Shown piece by piece: positions 57,327-64,000 of a stretch of DNA of 64,000 nt. How positions within the stretch are numbered: position 1 is the stretch's first letter; every line of letters starts with the position of its first letter. This DNA is from Allolobophora icterica (Eukaryota > Annelida > Clitellata > Crassiclitellata > Lumbricidae). Position numbers and translations under genes: made by a program. The notes beneath the pieces are model-generated. The model was not told where the DNA came from, ran no database searches, and saw nothing but the letters and a program-made list of their open reading frames with translations. The stretch is from the NCBI GenBank assembly GCA_963556255.1, contig OY744604.1, positions 90,514,062-90,578,061 on the forward strand, in the 5' to 3' direction.

Positions 57327-60300
57327 GTATGTTATTCATTGTTATGAAAAGAACTTTCTCATGTTTGTTAGTGTAGTGTTATTCAGACCTGATTTAAAAT
57401 GCGCTTTCAGCGTTAAAATCATAGTCACTAAAAGTTCTTCTTTGAGTACTTACACAATTCCTCCTAGGTATAAAATAATATTTCATCAAACCATTGTTAT
57501 TTTGTCAATTTGTCTCCGTGTAGGCCTATTTCTGTGTATGCCTTTGTCTGTCAAACTACATTAGAATTTTGTTGTTTATTACAATTTTCTAAATGAATAA
57601 AAGCCAGTGTATGATTTGTAGAATTTTTCACGTCTAAAGTTATCCGTGCCTCAGATTCACTGCCGTTGTGGTTTCTTTTGAAACCGCTGGGATTGGCAGC
57701 GTGAGACTTTGGTAAAAAGTAGTGTAGTGTAAAAGTAACCAAAAGTAAATGATAGGTTCATGATTTCCATATAATCTAGTCTTTTATACCATTATCATAT
57801 TGCACAGTGAATCCAATTTGTGTTCAAATTTTATACTCCACTGGAGGACCCTTATTTAAATTTGATTTATCAGCAGTACCAAAGAGAAATGATGTATATT
57901 TTTGTGTATATTTTTATTTTACCATTCTTAAACATTTTCAGGTGGCATGTTGCTTCGGCAGTGCAGCCTGCACTTTGTGCTGCTCGGCGTGTCCATCATG
58001 CAACAACTCTGTCGTGACCCGCATCGCATATGCAATATTCTTGCTGATGGGGGTCATCGTTTCATGCATCATGTTAGCACCAGGACTGGCAGACCAGCTG
58101 GCTAAGGTAAGTTCTGCATGTATGGTTTAACTTGGCTTAACGCTTTAACCAGGCCCTTAGCCAGAAATAAAGAGTAGGGCGTCCAAAAGCATTCAAAGTC
58201 ATGATCGCCCAATGCTGTGTTCGTATGAAGTCGCGACCGCCCGATGCCGTGACCGTACATGTCCGACTGCAAAAGTCTGCAATGCCCCTACACTGAATAA
58301 CTTTTGACTTTTGATCACAATTGTTACAGTTTTGTTTTATATACAATGATATAAACAACAATCTGTTGACTTCAGATTGTAATTTTTAATTCCCTTATTT
58401 GATTATTATAGCCTAGGCAACAGATGTTACTTGTTATCAATCCAAACCCATATAATTATTCATAAGGTCAAGGTATTTATACAGTCAAATCAGTTACCAA
58501 TTACCATGAAACAACCTCATTTAACTGTACTTAATTACACCTATCCTAGATCAAAATAGCTTCTAGAGAAGTGTATCTTGTGTGGGAAAAGGAACATCAT
58601 TACACAGATGAAGGGGAATGGATTATATATTATAGCCTATCACATATTTTAGGACGTCGCGTCCATGCATAATATATGGCTGTCCAGAATGATTTTCAGC
58701 CGTCCAAAGGACTGCTGGACGGGTGGCTGGCTAAGGGCCTGGCTTTAACAGAGAGCAATGCAGCTCTCTGTTAAAGCCAGGCCCTTAGCCAGCCACCCGT
58801 CCAGTTTTGGTTTCCCAGTGACTTTTAGTACACTCTTGTCGCTAAAGTGTTAAATCATATCAGTTTTGATAATTTAGATACCACTTGTGATAAGTACCTG
58901 AAAGGTGCTAAGTGTGTGGGAGTCTATTGGCTGAGAGTTTGGGGGTTCAAATCCCTACTGAGGCAAAAAGATCTTTTGAAACTTTTGCTTCACATGTGCC
59001 CCATAACGAATTTGAACTATAAAACATGTACACTGACACTGGTGGGAAGGGAGAGTCCATATTCGTATTTGGCCCATATTTGCCAAAGTTGAGAGCTTGA
59101 CGTCATTAACATTAGGTACTCACGACTCATCAAGGAATTGCAAGATATATACATGTATATATTTGCTTACTTGTATGTTCACCTAATATTTCACTATTTC
59201 CATACATGCATAGTTACATACAACCTAACTGTTATTGAACGTCATGATTTTGTATTGCTTTTCGTAAGATTCCATATCTCTGTGCGGGATTTGAGCACAT
59301 CATCGATCCTCTCACCGAGTGTAAGAATTTCGTTGGCTACTTGGCTGTCTACAGAGTCTGCTTTGCGCTGGCTGCCTTTTTCTTTCTCTTTGCCATACTG
59401 ATGATCAACGTCAAGAGCTCCCGTGATCCACGGGCCGCCATTCAGAGCGGGTAACTCACCACAAGTCTTTCAAGCAGAGTTCTGCACTTGCATTTTTGTA
59501 GCCTATATTAGTGAGTCTGGAATTGAAATTTAGTTTTGGAGCAGTAATACTGCATGCATTTGACATAACTGAATGCCTTTTTGTATCAGCGCATTTGCAG
59601 TATATTTTGTTATATTTACTTTTGCTTTATGAATCTTCATAAAATAGTAATAATACAATAATAATAATAATAATAGACTCAGTAATCTGAATGTAAGGTG
59701 CAGAATCTGTACCTGACACTTGGTATCTGAATGTCTGAGTGTCTGTACCTAACACTTGGTATCTGAATCAGAGGCAGAGAACTGTATTTAATACAAAGGT
59801 ATCAAGGTTATACAAGGTTGTGGGGCGTGGTGGCTCAGTGGTAAGTTCGGTGCCTTGTGACCGGAGGGTTGCAGGTTCGAATCCCACTCTAGCCGCTGCG
59901 TATGGACCTTGGGCAAGTCCTTCACTCGCAATTGCTCGTTGCGCTTCGGCATGAAAACTCCGACACAGTATCAAATGCTGTAGTCGGGAGCGCCTCTGAG
60001 TAGTAGTTGACTTCGAGAGGCGCTATAGAAATATCCGGAATAAATAAATTAAATAAATACAGTATACATTTAGCAATAAGACTGTATTTGAGACTGAGCA
60101 GTCCTTGCAAAGTTCAGAAGTGAAACATATTCAGTCAACAGGAATCAATGGTGCTGAGCAGTTGTTGTGAAGGACTTTCTCAAGTTCCATAGACGGTAAC
60201 TGCCTTGGGGAGGCTCAAACCAGTACTTTTCACATTACAAGCTATGTGCTCTTAATCAATCAATCAATATATGTGACCTCGGCCGAGAGAAGGGACCACT

Positions 60301-63300
60301 TGTCGCCTACTAGATTAGCTGGAAAATGCATTTTTATGCTAGATCGTAAATATTGATTTTTTAGTCTAATTAATCAATCTGCAGCTCAGGTTCACTGTAC
60401 TACAACTAATCTTATGCTACTTGATGCATTAAGGCTAAATTTAGGCATTAATGCATTGGGTAGAGACACATTAAATTTTTTTATGCGATTTCCCGCCAAA
60501 TGATATTTTATATTTTTTTGAAAAAAGTGCATAAATTATGGTCCAAACGCTCTGAAATTGTTTTACCTAAGGTGTAAGCTTGTCTAAAATGCTAGTTAGT
60601 CCATTCCCGACAAGTGGTCCCTTCTCTCGGCCGAGGTCACATATGTTTATTCAATTGAAAGAAATAGTTGACTTAAACTCTGCTTTGTAACTTTCTCAAC
60701 CAGTCAGTCGGCTATTGTGGCACATAAACTTTAACTGTTCCTGGTGAAAAGTTAAACAAATTTGAATGTAATACCAACCTTTGGAAACTTCAGTCAACAG
60801 TTGTCTTTAATATTTACATATCTTATCTTATCTTATCTTATCTTATCTTATATGATTATTTATAAAGCGCCTCTCACAGCATAGACTATTCAGAGGCGCT
60901 CCCAGCGTGTCAGCCCCGAGGGAAAAGAAAGGTCTTTAGGCAGCGGAGAGAAGAAGGCGAGATCCCAAGCAATATCTTGCATGTCATAGATTGGTTTGAC
61001 TGTACGATGCGCAGTAATTTGAATTAATTTTTAAGGCTGATTTAAGTTTATATTATTTTGTAAAGGATAAACTTGGCGTTAAAATTTGATTAAGATTTAT
61101 GATTAGAATTGTGTAATTTTGCAGTTGTCTTCGATTTTGTGTCATTTTAGGTTTTGGTTTTTCAAGATCCTGATTGTGGTTGGCATTTGCGTTGGTGCGT
61201 TCTTCATCAAGGGACCTGCGTTTGGAACAGGTTGACATTTCAGAGCATGTTTAGTGTATTTCTAAGGTGCAGTAGCGTAGTGGTTGACATGGTAGTTTGT
61301 TAAATCCCAGTCAGAGCACAAATTGGTCTTGAGATTTGCTGTAATGAGTACACTGACCGCACACTGCTGGTGAGATGATCAGGTGATGAAGGAGAGGACT
61401 GGCCACCGACTCTCATATGCTGAAAGAAATTAATTCAAAAGCACTTTATACCAGTGTTATTTTCGTTCCTAAAATCATTTTAGTTTTAGTTTCTATTTCT
61501 GTCAGGTGTCAATCATTTCTATTTAGTTTTAGTTTTAGTTTTTTAGTTTTCAATCATTTTCGTTTCTATTTCGTTTCTATTCCTGAAATCATTTTAGTTT
61601 TAGTTTAGTTTCAGTTTCTCAAAACCAAATCATTTTAGTTTTCGTTTTTCAAATCATTTTAGTTTTAGTTTTCGTTTTTCACATAATTTTACTTTAAATG
61701 TAAGTTCTGAAAAAGTAGGTTAGCTTACCTTTGATGAAGAAGAAATTACTTGAGACCCTTATTAGCGGGACTTAGGTCCCTTCAGGTGCCCCAGTTGTGC
61801 CCATCCGAGCATTCATAGTGTAAGACGATTTATGTATAACGTGTACTATAAACGTGTTGATGGACCAATAAACTGCTTGTAATGGTTATGGTTATGATAA
61901 AGTTGGTTATAGACTCTATTCGCTGTATATATTCTGTAGAACCAGTCGTGTATGAGGTTCTTTTCTTGAAATGCAGGCATCCAGAGTCTGTATTGACGGG
62001 CTCTCCCTATCCTCCACTTTACGCTTAGACTGTGTTCTCTTGTTTCTACCTTCCTTTGAATTTAAGAGTGTGTGAACCTCGGCATGGTTATGACCTATGT
62101 GCGTTTTAAGATTTGTTGGATTTTTACCTGCAATAAAAAAATTATAAAATATGTTTCTTATTGTGATTACTATATTTTCACGTACTAAAGTAAGGGTGTG
62201 TAGCCAAAAGACGGATGCGGAAAAGGTGCAAGTATGATGCGTAAATTGCGTAGGTATACGTACCAGCTATGCGAACACCACACGGCTCTCCTTTGTCATT
62301 CAGAACTGTACATCGGCTTTTGTCGTTATCTTCTTCATATATATAGTAATCCCATACAATACTTTCGCGTATCCTACCGGATAAAAGCTTTACTAGACTC
62401 ATTATTAATAACAAATTTCGTAAACATGCACCCACAGTTTGACAGAAATTGTAGACCGCAAACAGGAATAATTTTAGATATGTAGACATGCGCCGTTCAA
62501 CTGCCGCGCCGATAATTTAATAAAAGAGATGGGCCGCCATGGTTGGATTTTCATTTTCGAATCTTGTTTTTAATAAAATACATGGTTGGATTTTCAATAC
62601 TTTTCGTTCCAAAAATCATTTTCGTTTTAGTTTTTATTAGTTTTACATCCATTCTTTTTCGTTTTTATTTAGTTTTCGTTTCCAAAATCTTTTTCGTTTT
62701 CGTTTTTATTTCGTTTCCATTTCTAAAATCTTTTTCGTTTTCGTTTTCGTTTTCGTTAACGATTGACTTTTCTTTTTCGTTTTTATTTCGTTTTCGTTAA
62801 CGATAACATCACTGCTTTATACCCATTGTTGCCTCTCAAGCTATCTTAAGGGACTGCTCCTCTTCTGTTTTTCCGTCGTCAACTAGTCCCCGGAGTCAGT
62901 CAGTAACCAATTACCAACTGACTTAATAAGTAGAGCAACTGACTTAACGGCTTAGTCGACTGGGCATATATGTTGAAACATGGTATTTTCAATGCAACAT
63001 TTGCTAGTATGAACAGATGTGATTTTTGATTAAAACGATAGCATGGTGTCATGTAACGTAACACACACCACTCGGGCAGGTTGACATCAACTGATTGTTA
63101 GACTGTTAGCCTGTGGCACTGTGACTTGTACCTTAAGCGAGTGTTGCCCCTGTCCTGCTGCATGATATAACTGCAGTCGGTAGCTTAGCGACTGGTTTCA
63201 GAGATGCCAGTGGATGGGGCAGCTCCAAGGACTATCATCTAATGTTGGTTATCTATCGCACTTATTTTTGGACAGTTGTTGTTTACTGTTCGTTTTAAAT

Positions 63301-63450
63301 GTTCGTTTGTAGCGATGATGGTGATTGGTATGATTGGAGCATTCGTCTTCATTCTCATCCAACTCATTCTGCTCGTGGACTTTGCTCATGCGTGGAACGA
63401 AAAGTGGCTCGGCAACTACGAAGAATCGCAGAACAAGGCATGGTTTGCTG
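57294..63450 (+). CDS. SERINC: SERINC family membrane protein, first 5 exons
   Basis: Serine incorporator family: multipass membrane proteins tied to phosphatidylserine/sphingolipid handling, with antiviral members in vertebrates. Exons 57294-57326, 57942-58106, 59269-59450, 61151-61230, 63313-63450 all join in phase. Signatures in order: [31 protein letters not shown]; a TM segment [90 protein letters not shown]. The NNS(V/T)VTR, GYxAVYRV and LVDFAHxWNE motifs are diagnostic. About 197 residues are seen, roughly half of a usual 450-residue protein; the gene continues past the right edge. ATG context is plausible and matches the conserved MG start. Confidence 0.95.
57942..58106 (+). CDS. SERINC: SERINC exon 2
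   Basis: TTTTCAG acceptor, AAG/GTAAGT donor, 55 codons. Cys-rich [17 protein letters not shown], then [11 protein letters not shown] and the first membrane segment. Confidence 0.95.
58150..58741. mobile_element. hAT MITE in SERINC intron, 592 bp
   Basis: TIR CAGGCCCTTAGCCAG / CTGGCTAAGGGCCTG with exact 8-bp duplication GCTTTAAC (58142-58149, 58742-58749). Confidence 0.93.
58715..58804. repeat. 90-bp hairpin spanning the right hAT end
   Basis: Perfect 42-bp arms (58715-58756 and 58763-58804) around a 6-base loop AATGCA. The arms include 27 bp of the transposon end, the target duplication and 7 bp of flank. Confidence 0.95.
59269..59450 (+). CDS. SERINC: SERINC exon 3
   Basis: Starts after TTCGTAAG with [13 protein letters not shown] and ends QSGG/GTAACT, phase 2. 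Carries [19 protein letters not shown]. Confidence 0.93.
59820..60060 (+). repeat. tRNA-derived SINE family A, full copy
   Basis: A box TGGCTCAGTGGTAAG, B box GGTTCGAATCCC, TGGACCTTGGGCAAGTCCTT, then GGGAGCGCCTCTGAGTAGTA and AGAGGCGCTATAGAAATA with an (AATA)n tail. Best reference copy for the family. Confidence 0.92.
60120..60255 (-). repeat. SINE family A fragment
   Basis: ATCAATGGTGCTGAGCAGTT and GGACTTTCTCAAGTTCC are family A segments in the complement. Confidence 0.6.
60272..60641. mobile_element. TA-flanked MITE, 370 bp
   Basis: Perfect TIRs of about 32 bp, TGTGACCTCGGCCGAGAGAA at the left, flanked by TA on both sides, as in Tc1/mariner-type elements. The interior is AT-rich and non-coding. 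Confidence 0.85.
60819..60985 (-). mobile_element. LINE 3' end, minus, with (TATCT)n tail
   Basis: Complement of the 28030-28240 LINE end: GCGCCTCTCACAGCATAGAC, AGAGGCGCTCCCAGCGTGTC, GGGAAAAGAAAGGTCTTTAG. Nearly identical, so the family moved recently. Confidence 0.88.
61151..61230 (+). CDS. SERINC: SERINC exon 4
   Basis: Acceptor CATTTTAG, donor [30 protein letters not shown] is the third membrane segment. Confidence 0.93.
61260..61430 (+). repeat. SINE family B, plus strand
   Basis: Head GTGCAGTAGCGTAGTGGTTG; body GTAATGAGTACACTGACCG and GAGGACTGGCCACCGACTCT, complement of the minus copies. Confidence 0.7.
61452..62814 (-). mobile_element. hAT element with BED-finger remnant, 1363 bp
   Basis: TIR CAGTGTTAT... 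/ ...ATAACATCACTG with exact 8-bp duplication CTTTATAC (61444-61451, 62815-62822). Both ends are padded with TTTTAGTTTTCG-like minisatellites. Lies in the SERINC intron on the minus strand. Confidence 0.9.
61945..62420 (-). pseudogene. BED zinc-finger N-terminus of hAT transposase
   Basis: Exon-like frame [31 protein letters not shown], then after an intron with acceptor [23 protein letters not shown]: together the W-x-Y-F-type BED core with C-x-n-C and H-x-n-H ligands. A stop follows about 60 codons later; the catalytic domain is missing. Confidence 0.65.
63313..63450 (+). CDS. SERINC: SERINC exon 5
   Basis: Acceptor TTTGTAG, donor GCTG/GTTAGT. Encodes [20 protein letters not shown] then [20 protein letters not shown]. 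Confidence 0.95.
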
Positions 63451-64000
63451 GTTAGTAGAAGAATTACTTTTGTGTCGTATATTAAATATGATATGTTTCT
63501 TAGTGGGTTTTTGAGGGTGTCTTTAATTTGATTTAATTTTAATATAATATTTTTTAAATTTGTAGTTTTAATGAGTTTTTTTTTATTTTTTTTAGTTTTA
63601 ATGCTTAATGTTTGGCTTGATCCCTTGTTTCAATGCTAAAACTAGCTGCAGTCAATTTAGAAATAGTGCTGGCACAGAGAAATAACAGCTGACACTATTG
63701 TAAGGGTTAAGTAAGAACAAGCAAGATTCATAATGATGGGTAGTTTGTAGAAAATTTACAAGTAATCATGTCACATTATAAATTTTATTTTGTTTTCTTA
63801 TTATAATTGATAGTTTATTCAAAACTGCTAATCAAGTTGTTGCATTTTTCGTAAAATATCACGAGAACTTTATTAGTGACTTTGCTCAAGAATTCTGTTG
63901 AATAACTGTATTATTACATATAACAATTACTTGGTTAATTTTAATGATGTAATTTTGATAATTAAGTGATCAGTTAGTTGGTCATTTATATGTTTTGTTA

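Noticed and set aside
59820..59895. Functional tRNA gene
   Set aside because: A and B boxes are present, but the sequence continues into a SINE body and 3' end repeated elsewhere in the window.

Overview
The window is nuclear DNA from an animal. Its coding sequence is split into short exons with GT/AG borders and matching phases. Introns and intergenic DNA are packed with tRNA-derived SINEs, CR1/RTE-like LINE pieces, hAT and other DNA transposons, satellites and microsatellites. The palindromic octamer TAGGCCTA recurs at least 24 times. Gene content (polo-like kinase, SERINC, Mab-21-type nucleotidyltransferase, NHL-like propeller) and repeat style suggest a marine invertebrate, perhaps a deuterostome such as an echinoderm. 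That placement is inference only.

Layout. (1) About 1-35.7 kb, minus strand: a polo-like kinase gene read right to left. Seven exons join in phase from the ATP loop (19217-19811) through the whole kinase domain to the start of the linker (1613-1712). The polo boxes lie off the left edge. A further exon at 35226-35644 fits the same gene in phase and would add a very long N-terminal extension across a 15.4 kb intron. Its introns hold hAT elements, a MULE inserted in a LINE, a 68-bp satellite, a 258-bp tandem repeat and an 88-bp perfect palindrome. (2) 36-39.7 kb: repeats only. (3) 39750-45060, minus: a two-exon Mab-21/cGAS-like nucleotidyltransferase gene with a long helical, TPR-like C-terminal half, interrupted by one frame change near 41.88-41.91 kb. 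(4) 45-53 kb: mostly repeats plus two weak exon candidates. (5) 53296-54137, minus: a terminal exon for an NHL-like beta-propeller. (6) 57294 to the right edge, plus: the first five exons of a SERINC membrane protein, with hAT elements, SINEs and a TA-flanked MITE in its introns.

The genes do not form a pathway or operon. The Mab-21 protein belongs by family to nucleotidyltransferases that include innate immune sensors. SERINC is a lipid-linked multipass membrane protein. PLK is a cell-cycle or centrosome kinase. The second story is the mobile DNA: eight hAT-type insertions with readable 8-bp target duplications (seven exact, one with two mismatches), a MULE with a 9-bp duplication whose removal restores the LINE reading frame, and a SINE family that shares its 3' hairpin with a resident LINE.
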